A DNA stretch of 64,000 nucleotides from Triplophysa rosa (taxonomy: Eukaryota > Chordata > Actinopteri > Cypriniformes > Nemacheilidae), in contig NC_079898.1 in NCBI RefSeq assembly GCF_024868665.1, positions 10,004,981 to 10,068,980 of the forward strand, in the 5' to 3' direction. How positions within the stretch are numbered: the first letter of the stretch is position 1; each line of letters begins with the position of its first letter. The notes under the pieces were generated by a model. The model saw only the letters and a list, made by a program, of their open reading frames with translations. It was not told the origin of the DNA and did no database searches. Positions 12,111 to 22,936 of this stretch are shown here, piece after piece. Both the position numbers and the translations under genes were made by a program.

Positions 12111-12469
12111 AGGCGTGAAACTGCTCAAACTTCATGTCCTTAACTCATTCCAAAACCTTTGGCTTTAATGGCTGATTTTTATGTTACATATAAGAGACAA
12201 GTATATGTAAGATTTATTGTCCAATAAAACGGTAGCCCGGTAATACCAAACTCTGCTACTTCGCTTTGCCTCGTAGACAGAGTCTGGAAGGGCATAATTG
12301 ACAAGCGTTTACTTTCTCGTGGTGGGGGGGGGGGCGCTTGTCTGAAGTTTAAAAACATTGGTGTACCCGTAAGCCAATCACATAACGTTTGGTTATGACG
12401 TATGTTATGCGCCGGCTCAGCCACCTCGAACTTCCTCTGTAAACACAGGTATGCGGCGAAAACAAAACC
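12111..12469 (+). other. Region upstream of the ZAD-like ORF
   Basis: Contains a G run (12,327-12,338) and a GC-rich stretch from about 12,405 to the start codon. No TATA box or initiator can be called with certainty. If the ORF at 12,470 is or was transcribed, its promoter would lie here. Confidence 0.25.
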
Positions 12470-12817
12470 ATGGAGCGAAATACCGGAGTGAAGATGGCTG
12501 TGAACGACTTTTGCAGATTATGTGAAGTAAATCTACGCATCCACGGTATAATTAGTGCATCTAAACTCATATTTGACAGTAGAGACGAACAAGAAAATAT
12601 TTGCAGCCAACTGTCAAAGTTAGGATTAGTTCTGTTAAACACGGCAGCTCTTCGTTCATTTCGAGTCTGTCAGAAATGCTGCAACTTAATTGCAAGATTA
12701 CAGCATGACATGGCAATATTCAAGGACTGGAAAAGAAAGGAGACACTGGCCTGTCAAAAGGGTGCCAGTTCGAGCTCGACAGATAAAAGAGACCGAGATA
12801 CATCCTCTAAAAATTGA
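12470..12817 (+). CDS. ZAD-like zinc-binding protein, 115 aa, possibly truncated
   Basis: A 115-codon frame opens with ATG in a strong Kozak context (ACCATGG). A second ATG is at codon 9. Residues 14-18 read FCRLC and residues 65-70 read RVCQKC, giving a Cys15-x2-Cys18 ... Cys67-x2-Cys70 arrangement. This spacing and the hydrophobic segment between (SKLGLVLLN, residues 49-57) match the zinc-finger-associated (ZAD-type) fold, which binds one zinc and usually mediates dimerisation at the N-terminus of DNA-binding proteins. A helix follows, with Asp-Trp at 86-87. The C-terminus is Ser- and Lys/Arg/Asp-rich and stops abruptly at residue 115, where AT-rich repeat-like DNA begins. I infer a first exon or a 3'-truncated copy of a larger gene. 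The absence of internal stops suggests recent origin or constraint. No downstream DNA-binding exon was found. Confidence 0.55.
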   Translation: MERNTGVKMAVNDFCRLCEVNLRIHGIISASKLIFDSRDEQENICSQLSKLGLVLLNTAALRSFRVCQKCCNLIARLQHDMAIFKDWKRKETLACQKGASSSSTDKRDRDTSSKN

Positions 12818-14095
12818 AAGTTATCAATCTCCCAAAATGTATTGATATCATAGCGCAATGAAATGTCTTGTTGGCGTGAGAACATTAACACTGTATTGTG
12901 AGGTAAAATATCACAATACCTTGAAATATTGATTATTTCCCCCACCCCGTGGTAACACCGTGGTGCTATCAAACCTGTTTGTTTGAGCGTCTTGGCTTGC
13001 TAACATAGCAACACTGGCTCAACCAATAGTGGGGGCTGAGGGCAGTGTTTAGGAATCTGACAAATTTGTGTACACCTTATTCCTTTCCCAACATAAAAAA
13101 ACAATAATACAAACTAGAGCTTTCACAATATCCTGTTTTCACTTTGCGGTTATTGTGATCAAATAACTCACGGTACCGATATTACCATGATATATATTTT
13201 TATGCTTCTTTAAAAGAACAAACAATGCTATAAATGTATCATTCATTTTGTGTTTTCTCCATTTTTGGAAAACAAATCACAAATTTGAGTGTATCATGTG
13301 TAGAATTGACACGATATTGATCATCATGGTTTTTAATATCACGGTTATTGCCGATACCTAAATACTGTGACACCCCTAATGCAAACCAACAATCCCAAAC
13401 TGCATCACATTCCCGCACACTGCAGATAGACGTGTAAACCGCAATCAGGTTTCTGCCACGCGCCTGCGCGTTTGAGGTTAAGAGGTGGAAGGAGAGAGGT
13501 TTGTTCAACTCAGCTCTACAGTAATTCTCCACCTCGCTGGCCATTGGTGCTGGACTAGTGAGTGTTAGTTAACACACAGAAGGACAGAAGCAGCGAGCGC
13601 TCTCTGACCCAGGACCAGCTATTATAGAATCGTATTCCCCAATCCCCAGACCAGTTCTGGCTGCCAGATTTCCAGCTCTCTAACTGTGCTGTCTTCTACA
13701 TCTGTTCAGCCTGCCTAATGTGACCTGTCTCTTTAGCTAGTCTCTGCAGGCTGGCATAGACGAGGAAAAAAAACATATTCCTGTGGTTTAAGGGTTTCAA
13801 TTCATCAATCATGTGGAGACAAATACGGTAAAGAAAACTCTTTGTGGAGGTCACGTTCAAGTGGATGTTTTTTTTTTATGTAGTAAAATACTTTCTTGTA
13901 TAACAGTTGGATGTAAGTGGAATAAGTGGGATGGTTTTCTTGAGCTTTCAAGTCATGGCTCTGTTTGAGAGCTGTGGCGTCACCACCACAACGTCTGCAA
14001 TAACCAATAGCATGGCTTTGGGGTGGGCTTATTCATTCATTAAAAATGGAAGACATATATATATATTTGAAAGTAGTGATGTTTGCTGAAGAATG
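12818..14095. other. Gene-free interval with a degraded repeat
   Basis: About 12,840-12,970 and 13,120-13,375 contain words such as CACAATACC, ATATTACCATGATAT and TATCACGGTTATTGCC, which recur as inverted pairs and look like a decayed palindromic repeat. About 13,380-13,560 is more GC-rich. No further exon matching the ZAD-like ORF is recognised. Confidence 0.4.
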
Positions 14096-14417
14096 ATATT
14101 CACCCAAAAATGAAAATTCTGTCATCATTTACTCACCCTCTTGTCATTTCAAACCTGTATGACTTTCTTTCTTCTGCAGAACACAAAAGAAGATATTTTG
14201 AAGAAAGTTGGTAACTGAACAGCACTAGCTCCCATTAACTTCTATTATATGGACACAAAACCAATGCAAGAGCCAGTTAACAACATTCTTTAAAATATTA
14301 TTTTTTGTGTTTAATAAAGAAATAATTAATAACTTTCCTAATAAAGAAAGGTTTGAAATGACAAGAGGGTGAGTAAATGGTGACAGAATTTTAATTTTTG
14401 GGTGAACTATCACTTTA
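14096..14417. mobile_element. Angel-like palindromic MITE
   Basis: The left end contains TTCACCCAAAAATGAAAATT followed by CTGTCATCATTTACTCACCC. The right end is the inverse, GGGTGAGTAAATGGTGACAG then GGGTGAACTATCACTTTAAA. The centre holds the AGAACACAAAAGAAGATATT word typical of the family. The right TTAA-like border is seen and the left border is decayed. Confidence 0.8.
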
Positions 14418-14529
14418 AAAGTAGCCCTAACAGCCGTTGCATTAAATTTTTTATAAAAACAATGTTGTCATTGTTGGCCAATGGCTAAAAATGACAAACA
14501 TCGCCTTTGCAAAAATTTTAAATTCAGCA

Positions 14530-15021
14530 TTCACTAATACACCTTATTACACAGCTCATTTGAATGCTTGATTCTGATTGGCCAGTCGCGACATTCCAAG
14601 GGTTGTTATTTTCAAATAACAACCGCTCAAAACTAATAACGCCCTGTAACCCGGATGCTGCAAATCATTTTGAGAGGGGCAGTTTAATATTACAAAAAAT
14701 ATGTCTTTTAATAACATGACATTATATTTACAAAAGATTAAACCAATTTGCCTGTTCGTGACGTTTGAACGTCGTTTCTTAATTTAAAACCGAAACTAAA
14801 TGGCTTTTCCTCGCGGAAGGTCTGCATTCGGTAAAAAAAAGCTAATAAAATATTTCAAATTCACATTTCGCGTCCAGTTTTTTTCTCATGTGGCAAGTAG
14901 CCGTGTAATAAGCGGGATAATGTACAAGCAGCCGGCTGTTATCGCGAAATAAGCCCCTTCAGTGTGATACACTGTCGGGGCTTATTTCTGCGATAACAGC
15001 CGGCTGCCTGTACATTATCCC
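14530..15021. mobile_element. Non-coding repeat with a terminal 44-bp hairpin
   Basis: An AT-rich element whose left part includes CTTGATTCTGATTGGC (about 14,566) and whose right end is a near-perfect hairpin: left arm 14,914-14,957, loop about 14,958-14,976, right arm 14,977-15,021. The arms differ by only two or three bases. Both carry AGCCGGCTGTTATCGC and GAAATAAGCCCC or close inverses. The element at 51,561-51,880 has the same design (47-bp hairpin, AATAAGCCCC at the hairpin end, and the same CTTGATTCTGATTGGC word in inverse orientation), so the two are probably related families. There is no reading frame. Confidence 0.65.
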
Positions 15022-15033
15022 TTACTTAAAATC

Positions 15034-15425
15034 AAAAATGTGTAATTGTGTAATTGTAACATTAGTTAATGCACACAGAACAACATGTAACATGAATAAT
15101 TGTATTGACGTTAACTAACATTAAAGGCGGGGTGTCCGTTTTCTCATAGCCGTTGTTGATGTTCAAATCACCAAAACAGACACACCCCTACACCCAGCTT
15201 TAGCTTTCGGCTCGACTAATGTCCGTCCTGTGCACTGTGCACCTTACTGCTGATTGGCTACAAGGTTGTTATGGTACTCGGACCGACTTTGTCTAAACAA
15301 GCGTAATTCGTAAATCGGACACCCCGCCTTTAATAGGGATTAAAAAAGAACAAAAAAACATATTGCTCATTCTTGTTATGTTAGTTAATGTCAACAAATA
15401 CACTTAATGTAAAGTGTCACTAAAA
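15034..15425. mobile_element. Older AACATTAGTTAATG-type repeat, split by a later insertion
   Basis: Two flanking parts (about 15,034-15,120 and 15,334-15,425) carry the words GTAACATTAGTTAATGCACA, GTTAACTAACATTAA and GTTAGTTAATGTCAACAAAT. These words, in inverse order, match the repeat at 51,960-52,146. The two halves are separated exactly by the TTAA element at 15,125-15,329. Confidence 0.65.
15125..15329. mobile_element. TTAA-flanked MITE with perfect 14-bp TIRs
   Basis: A 205-bp element with perfect terminal inverted repeats AGGCGGGGTGTCCG, flanked by TTAA on both sides (15,121-15,124 and 15,330-15,333). The interior is non-coding. It sits inside the older repeat at 15,034-15,425, so it inserted later. 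TTAA target duplications are known for the piggyBac and Kolobok superfamilies. The sequence does not show which one mobilised it. Confidence 0.85.
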
Positions 15426-16259
15426 TTGCAGGTTGCTAAACACACTGATCTTTACATGGATTGAAGCCAGTGGCATTTCACGTGAAATTGTACCCAAAAT
15501 CATTATTATAAGCTCTAATAACTGTAATGGATATAATTTGTTTGTTTTAAACCAAAAAGACTTTAATTTCATTGTATTTCAGCTTTAACACTGCTTATCT
15601 GTGACAGCACTGTTTTTTTCTATTGCATAGTACTAGTCGACTGAGCTGCAGAGCCGCCAGCGAAAATATTTTGCCCTGGAATAATCTATTCTAAGACAGA
15701 CAAGGTGAAATGTGTTTACACTGATTAAAACGCTCATGACCATGTCTCTTCTCACCATCTGCTGATTGAGCAGACTTCTGTGTTTCCAGTTAGTATTGAT
15801 CATTGCATCATTCACAAGACCGGGCCGAGGTTACCAAAGGTTCAGCAAACAGCCAGTGGACAGGAGCAACGCCAGAAACAACTCTCTCTTAAGTTTCTGG
15901 AGCGTGGCCTGTACCCTTCTCTTCTCACAGAGAGCCACAGAGGACCTTCTTCTGCCCGGTACACAGCCACGGGCTCAGCTCACTCGGCTACAAATGGCCT
16001 TTTGCAGCCTAACCAGTTGCCAGCACGCCCGAGGCTGCAAACCACCCACGCTTTAGCACGGACCTCAGCGCTGACCATACACACAGTGCACCACAGCCGC
16101 CCCTTCTGAGAAACAGACCACACACACTAACAGATTAATACTTCTCCCAGCCAACTAAGCCAGCACGTAGAGATGTCAACTGGTAATGCTTCAAGAAAAA
16201 CACATCCAGCGCTGGACGGAAAAAATGATCTTTCAATAGCTATATTTAAGGAACAAGAA
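15426..16259. other. Gene-free interval
   Basis: The left half is AT-rich. About 15,630-16,110 is more GC-rich and opens two overlapping plus-strand frames (15,766-16,056 and 15,780-16,109) and a minus-strand frame, none with a recognisable domain. It could include a conserved non-coding element. No gene is called. Confidence 0.35.
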
Positions 16260-16570
16260 GAAATATGATTTCGTATTAAACCGGAGGAAAAAATGAGTTC
16301 ACGCAGACGGTCATTTGCGGAAATTTCTTCCAATTTACATGTGGAACACTTTCATGGAGCAATATCAAGCATGAGGGGAGTCCTTCAGCGATTTCTGACA
16401 ATTTAACTGCTCCCCCTGACACATTAAATGGCGGCAATGACAACTTAACTGCCCTGCCAATCAATATCTTCTATTACGCTCATTGTGGGAGACAAAATAT
16501 GATGCCGGGTCAAATGAGATTGGCAGCACTTTTCTTCAGACTGAATAAGCTGTCAGGGATAGAATGAGGA
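16260..16570. promoter_or_regulatory. CNE-like unique block
   Basis: Compact unique sequence with words such as CACATTAAATGGCGGCAATG and CTGCCAATCAATATC, bounded by AT-rich DNA on the right. There is no coding logic. Regulatory function is inferred only. Confidence 0.32.
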
Positions 16571-17999
16571 TTCATTGCATTGTTGGTAAATAATTATACA
16601 TTTGTGCTTGTGGATGAAAAACAAAATCTTTCTTCTTCAGTCACATATGGTCATTGTTCCTTTTCAATAACATACTTTCCAAATATTTAAGAACATCTAT
16701 TTGTCATTTTTAAGTAAACATAAACAGCCCATTAAAAAAAGAATGTGATATATAGGAGTTAAACTGTCTACAAGTCTTGATTTTATGCATCAGGAATTGA
16801 TTACATCATAAAAAGTAGGCGTTACATAACAGAACGGCACCAGGTGATTGGTGGGAAAGAATTTGTGACCAGGACATAGCGCATAGACTACTAAAGTTTG
16901 TGAAAACTCATTCTTTGTATTTGTTGACATTTTAGAATAATACATTCTAAAAAATAATTCTGTGGGCTTAGTAAATATCACAAAAATAAACAGCTATAAT
17001 AACTTCAAACCTATTAAAATCATTTAACTGATTCTTTTAGTGGGACATATTAAAAAATACAGATATATATACATATATTATATATACTATGGTTAAACAC
17101 TTGTACAGAAATGTTTACTGTGTAAATGCGTACAAGAAATGTCTACTGTAAAGTATTGTAATTCTTTGTTACTTGTAATCTACATATCTGTCATACTGCC
17201 ATGTTGAACGGAACTGCACCCAAGTTTTTCACCTACTATTTTTTAAGTTTATTTAATGAAAAAATAAGTATTTAATTAACAAATTATGTTTTTAATATAA
17301 ACGTAATATTTTTTTGTGAATTCTAATAGAAATATTTGAGTTACTCAGATTTACTTATATCTACTCAATTTAAACAGTATATTTCATTGATTTTACAGCT
17401 TTAAAATCAACTCAAATTTTTTGAGTGTAAATGATTTCACATAATATCACAGTTATTTTTTTTAAAGTGTAGTAAACCCACCAAAACTACAGATTGTAAC
17501 TGTGAGAATTATGATGTGATCCAACATATATGAACTCTATGATATATTTTAGCATCGTCAAAGTAGTCACTGGATGAATTAGCAAAATCATGTTAGTTGG
17601 CATTTTATCATCCAGCTTTTCAACCTGGGAAGGTGTTGTTGTTTTTTTTACAGAATTTTTCTATGCTGGACTCTTATTGGTTGCTTTTTATTCATTATTT
17701 GGTCTGAGTAATTCATTTCAAATATATCTATGTCTAAAACAATAAATTAGCAATAAATTAAAACTAATATTTTACCCCAATCATATTTTTGACGTAATTT
17801 CAAACACAGAAACATACATTTTCAGAGAAAAAAATAACATCATAAGAAACATTTCTGTCAAGTGCTCCTAAACTTTTGTCCAGTAGTGTATAATATTACA
17901 TTTGTATGACAAATTATGAAACCAAACGTTTCTCTTTGTAATATTATGCTCTAAACAACCATGCACAATGTGTACTGAGAAAGTAAACAGTGTAAATCT
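16571..17999. other. AT-rich interval with a possible Tc1-like terminal remnant
   Basis: Long AT-rich stretch. At about 17,868-17,892 the sequence GCTCCTAAACTTTTGTCCAG followed by TAGTGTA resembles the terminal inverted repeat of fish Tc1-like transposons. No opposite end or transposase frame is recognised nearby. About 17,380-17,420 reads TCAACTCAAATTTTTTGAG, a common fish repeat word. No gene is seen. Confidence 0.4.
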
Positions 18000-19080
18000 T
18001 TCACCTGAATCTTATCTAAGCTGTGATTTTGAAAGTGTCCAAGAGCCGTCAAAAGCAATGACTTTGTCTATAGAGTTGTGTTTTTAACCTCCGCTGTTAC
18101 AAGCTGTTGAAATGCAAGGAGGGGTAGACAATTAAATGGAGGCTTAACCTGTCAATCATTCTCCCTTCGGCCCATCATATCACAGCTCTGTTCCACCTCC
18201 TCTTTAACTCCTCCTGTGATGTGCCACTGGCAGTTTGGACAGCTGATTGACAACAGTCCTGAGCCAAGCACGAGATGGTATCCTTAGCTCAGATGGGCCG
18301 GTCAGAAAAGACAGCTGAAGGTTTGCTCTATATACTGTTGACGTAGGATGAAACGCCCAGTAATTTAGGTGTTAAATTAGGCTATAGGTGAGAATGGGGT
18401 CTATCTTGGACATCCTATCACTTGTCTGTCAATGGGGTGATTTAGGATTTAATCTCCACGGTGACCATTGGCCTATTAAGGGTCTCGTTCATCCTGAAAG
18501 GGGGTCAGGTTAAGCAGGTAATATCACACAGAAAGAAGCTCTTCGAGAAAGCTCATGAAAAGCCAGAGTTTATTTCCTATTACTCGCTCGCAAACCCTTC
18601 GGATTCCACACAGTTGTGTTAACCATCAGCAATTATCTCCCTGTCAAAGCGAAATGTAACAAATTTCCCCATATCCAGCCAGGCAGCAGCTTCAGCTGGA
18701 CACGAACATCATCTGACAGCGAGTAAATCACTGTGCCAGCCAGCGCTTCTGACAGACAAATGCACTACCTTGGAAAACCTGGGCCTATCACTCTGAACAG
18801 CGTGGAGAAAAAAATGGATGATCTTCTCCCTGCTGACCTCACTTTTTTTCCTATCTCCTCGGTACTCGTATTTTTTTTCCAAATAAGATTAAATGCCTCT
18901 GGTTCTGTAAGCACTGAGCAGTTCCAAAATATGAGCGTTATTAATGGTCTCTACAGCGAGCTGTTTAATCTTGTGCCAGACTGCAGCCATCATCTTACCT
19001 CACCTTCCCTTTCCCCTCTGAGACAGACTCAGGAAACAGGAAGTAAGCTGTGCAGCCACGCTTGATCTGATTCGCCGGTG
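18000..19080. promoter_or_regulatory. Candidate CNE cluster
   Basis: Unique, moderate-GC sequence in two dense parts (about 18,100-18,520 and 18,560-19,060). Visible words include GTCAATCATTCTCCC (PBX/MEIS-like TGATTGAC on the reverse strand) at about 18,151 and AGCTGATTGACAACAG at about 18,240. The 110-codon frame at 18,733-19,065 lacks a domain and is not called. No repeats are seen. Confidence 0.35.
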
Positions 19081-19538
19081 CCTCCTGTGAAGTTCTAAAC
19101 TGTGTGACATTCACAAGTGGAACACTTAACAAACATTGCTCTAGTGAATTGGACAATGCTGTTTTGAGGTGGTTATTACTATAGACAATGTCAGGTTCAT
19201 CGGTTATTGTATTAAAATGATAACATATTTTGAGAAGAATTCAAAAAAACTAAATGTTTACAGTAACCAAGGGGGTCGAGCTTTGGTCAGTTAGCATGCT
19301 GGTATGTGTCATGAATACACTATCTGGACCTCTAATGGCCATTAAAGAAATGAAACAAATAAACATTTTTAAATAAATGTACACCAGCGGACGATAAGTT
19401 ACGTTTATTTCAAGCTCGCACACTGCATTGTTCCCAATCACTGATGAGTTTCCGACGGCTACAGTCTTTAATTCAGACGTTAAACCTGCGTCGCGATCAT
19501 CAATAACCATACAGAGAATTACCAGAGACTGTTTAATG
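19081..19538. other. Gene-free interval
   Basis: No gene or complete repeat is recognised between the CNE-like block and the nested transposon cluster. Confidence 0.45.
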
Positions 19539-19617
19539 CTGGGTTCAAACCAAACGCGAACAATCGCGTTCCACGCACTTTTTTATTTGCTGGAAAAGTT
19601 TGTTACTTTCGCGTGAG

Positions 19618-21283
19618 CAGTGGTGGACAGTAACGAAGTAAATTTACCAGAGTACTGTACTTAAGTACACTTTTTGAGTATCTATACTTTACTTGAGTAT
19701 TATTTTTTCTGAGTACTTGTACTTTAACTTTACTACATTTGAAAGACAAATATAATACTTTTTACTCCACTACATTTATAAAAAGGTCCAAAAGTAGAAA
19801 ATGGTTTCTATGCAGCGGGATTTCCTGTGTGCGCAATTTATCTGGCTTGCGATCTGCCAGGACCTTTTACTGTTGCCAAGTATTACAGTTTTTCTATGCT
19901 CGCCGTTTTCCGGCAAGCTTTGAATGGCCATTTATTTGGCAGTTTTTTAACGCAAATCTGGCAACTCTGGGATCTTCCCCGCTAAACTAATGTAAACGTA
20001 GGCGCTGCTACACCATTGATAGTGCTCTATAAAGACAAATAGAACATTAAAAGACGAAAAAGGCACATGTTAAAGTGTGGTGTAATCATCTGTGGGTTAC
20101 GATCGGTCAAAGAACGTAGAAACATTGTCATGAAAATGATCGGCATAACGGCTAAACGGTAAATAAGCATCACATACACCTTGAGCTACACGTGCGTGTT
20201 AACTTCTGATCTGCTGCTACATCATTTAAAGCGATTTGGAGAATGAATGATGTTTTTACTGAAGTAACTATAGTTGAAGTATTCCTGTTGAAATAAAAAC
20301 AATAGAACCCTGCCCAAAATACAACATAAAATGTAATGGATTTAATGGTTATAATGGGACTTGTACTATGGATACTTGTTGTCTAGTTGTATGTGATGGA
20401 TTCTATTGGTGGGATGGTAAATCCTATTGGAATAAAACCCAAAACACACTACAAAGAGGAATTTAATTTAAAAATCTCATTCTAATTCAAAAATTCATTG
20501 TTTTTTTCAGCAGGGATGGTATTTGCAGTAAAACCACAGTATCAACATATTTACCATTTTCTATATATGGGAACCATACTCCAATTAATAATCTTTAGTA
20601 AAACCACAGCAACTAAACATATAATGAACATAGTTCATTATACTAGCTATAGTTTACAGTATGTTTGTAGTTAAATTACGGTAATACAAATGGTAATAAA
20701 TCCAACGAACACATGGCTTCTACACTTTACTATTTACAAGAACCTTATTACTTACTGGTAAATTGCTGGTAAAACTGGTTAAGGGAATATACAAAATAAA
20801 AGAACACTGCTCATAAATACATAGGCCTAGGGGGCTAATGAGGATAATTAGGCTAAATGATCATACAGGATTATATCTAAACTAAACATATATGTGCTAA
20901 ACATATAAAGCTCTTAAAGGAGTTGCTCACTGCAAAATTTTCCCCCATTGACTTTCCATAGTAGGAATAAAAACTACTATGGAAAGTCAATGGGGGCAAA
21001 TTTTGAAGTGAACTAATCCTTTAATACAACTGATACTGTGAGTTACTCAGTGTATTCAGTAGGTTGCTTCAGAGGCATAAGGTATACGACAATAAAACAA
21101 AGCACAACTGACATAAAGGACATTTACTTTTAATACTTAAGTACGTTTAAAAGCACGTACTTCTGTACTTTTACTTAAGTAAGAATCTGTCTTTACAACT
21201 TTGACTTGTAGTGGAGTAATATTTGACCAGTAGTATCTGTACTTTCACTCAAGTAAGGAAGTTGTGTACTTCGTCCACCTCTG
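19618..21283. mobile_element. hAT-type non-autonomous transposon with intact 8-bp TSD
   Basis: The left end is CAGTGGTGGACAGTAACGAA and the right end, reversed, reads CAGAGGTGGACGAAGTA. The flanks carry an identical 8-bp duplication CGCGTGAG (19,610-19,617 and 21,284-21,291), the hallmark of the hAT superfamily. Terminal regions are built of ACTTAAGTA/AGTACTTGTACTTT words, as in the abundant fish elements with these ends. About 1.67 kb long, it has no transposase frame, so it is mobilised in trans or dead. It splits the outer TIR element and itself contains the TTAA hairpin element at 20,914-21,024. Confidence 0.88.
20914..21024. mobile_element. TTAA-flanked perfect-stem hairpin MITE
   Basis: TTAA at both ends (20,914-20,917 and 21,021-21,024) encloses about 103 bp. 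The central arms CATTGACTTTCCATAGTAG and CTACTATGGAAAGTCAATG are perfect inverse copies separated by a 9-nt loop, and pairing continues outward with a few mismatches. The ends AGGAGTTGCTCACT and GTGAACTAATCCT resemble Angel ends (AGGG-AGTTCAC). It is non-coding and is the innermost layer of the nest. Confidence 0.85.
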
Positions 21284-21403
21284 CGCGTGAGTGACGCGAT
21301 CTGACAGACATTTTCAACCTTCGCGTCTGCACGCGTCTTTGCATTGACTTTGTATGTAATTTATTCGCGCAAAACGCTTCATTCGCGTTTGGTGTGAACC
21401 CAG

Positions 21404-22079
21404 TGTTACAGTATGTTTTATCATTCTTTCGGCTGGAAAAAATCGTTCTGAAAGTGAGCCCAGCGATAAAGATCTGTATCTTTATTGTTATAGTTGTGAT
21501 GTGATGTGAACCCAGCTATTCTCCTAAATGAAGAACGATTTTTAAAACTATATTTTAAATTTTTTTCGAGTTATCGCTATAATGTTACCCCCCTTTATAA
21601 TTTGAGCAGCCAGGAACGATTTCATGGGAAGTATTAGTTTGAAGTCATTTGACTTTAACACGCATAAAGATAAATATGTGAAGTGAAGAGAGATGGCGAT
21701 AGCGAGGCAATTGATGTCACAAAATAGTCTATAGCGAAGAGCCAGATTGTGTATTTCCAGGCAGGTCTGCACAAGTCGAGCAACTGCCATAAAGATGAAT
21801 GGGAATGCTAACAGAAACCTTTCTCCAGGTATTACAGACCCCTCTGACAGTAACCATGACTTTCCAGGCTGAGTGACACAGCATTTAGCATTGTGACAAA
21901 CGAAGTGTTGAAGACAACGATTCTGGTCTGATTAAATACAGCACAGAAGCATTTGTAACCATCTCGCCTTATCTAGACAGTTATCAAGACGTAATACCTG
22001 AAATATACTAAGCAGAATACACGTTATGTTTACTTGACATTAGCGTTGTATAGCTGGCCTGTAAAACGCGTGTCTGAAG
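21404..22079. other. Gene-free interval, possibly repeat-derived
   Basis: About 21,430-21,600 contains GTGAGCCCAGCG and GATGTGAACCCAGC and two AATCGTTCT/GAACGATTT words in inverse orientation, suggesting another decayed TIR element related in its CTGGGTTCAC termini to the outer element at 19,539. The 80-codon minus-strand frame at 21,548-21,790 lies within this and is not called. Confidence 0.4.
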
Positions 22080-22680
22080 AATGTGATGATGAGTGCATGG
22101 GACAGACAGTTGGTGAGGAGAAGACCAGGTGACTGAGAGCAAAACAGACATGACCTTTTCCATTTGTCAAACACGCTCAGGCTTCATTTCCTCAGCACGT
22201 CACCGCAGCTTTCCAAATTACTCCTCAAACCATTTCCCTCATGAAATAGGCACACAGAGGCCTCAGTCAAGGAGAGAGGGCTAAGTTTCCATTTAATGAA
22301 AAGCTACATCCCGTCGCATTAACATATTCATTCTGGAACAGGACGTCTGCTGTCACTGATGCCCAACACCACTGGTCGCCGTGAAGGCAGGGAGCATTTC
22401 CTGCCACTAGCTTGTCAAGCCTGATAGGAAATCTGTGACGATAAGCTGTCCGACTGCATCACACAAGCAAAGACCGGCCGTACGACTAACAAGCTCTGAA
22501 AGCTTGTTTAAATGCAAAAGGTTGTATCTATAGGGCATGTTTAGATACGTCTGTGATTTCTACCCCACCAAAATGCTAATTTGGAAATAGGTTATTGAAA
22601 CATAATCTTGACAGATTTGCCTTGTCTACACAGAAAATGCTACAAGATGGCCGACAAGCGAATTGACTTCTGAATACTGA
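22080..22680. promoter_or_regulatory. CNE-like unique block
   Basis: Unique, moderate-GC sequence without frames or repeats, including CCATTTAATGAAAAGC and GTCGCATTAACATATTC words around 22,290-22,330. Candidate conserved non-coding element by appearance only. Confidence 0.32.
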
Positions 22681-22936
22681 GCGAGTATTTCACGCAAAAT
22701 ACAGATTCTTTCATTGCTTACACACCCTCATGTCATTTCAAACCTGTATGACATTCTTTCCTCTGCAGAACAGAAAAGAAGATATTTTGAAGAATGTTGA
22801 TAACCAAACAACATCTGCCCCGTTGACTTCTATTGCAGGACACAAAACCGCCAAATTTTGTAATCTTCCCAACAGGGTTTAAACAACATAAACAATGAAT
22901 AAACAATGACAGAATTTTATTTTTTGTTCCCTTTAA
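22681..22936. mobile_element. Angel-like MITE, degraded
   Basis: The left half keeps the words TCATGTCATTTCAAACCTGT, AGAACAGAAAAGAAGATATT and TTGACTTCTATTGCAGGACA typical of this family. The right half is shortened, ending with CAATGACAGAATTTTATTTT and TTCCCTTTAA. Its terminal motifs have decayed. It is non-coding. Confidence 0.75.

Larger units (their letters stand above)
19539..21403. mobile_element. Short TIR element split by a hAT insertion
   Basis: The outer ends are inverted repeats: left CTGGGTTCAAACCAAACGCG, right (reversed) CTGGGTTCACACCAAACGCG, one mismatch in 20. Only about 71 bp (left part) and 112 bp (right part) belong to this element. The rest is the later hAT-type insertion with its 8-bp duplication. 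The original element was therefore about 190 bp, CG-rich and non-coding. A target duplication of the outer element is not evident. Confidence 0.75.

Noticed and set aside
15766..16109. Overlapping 96- and 109-codon plus-strand frames
   Set aside because: Two frames over the same DNA, Ser/Gln/Arg-rich and featureless, with no splice or promoter logic.
20914..21024. Hairpin as a microRNA precursor
   Set aside because: The stem is perfect across the middle but the unit is TTAA-flanked with Angel-like ends, so it is a MITE. No mature miRNA was recognised.
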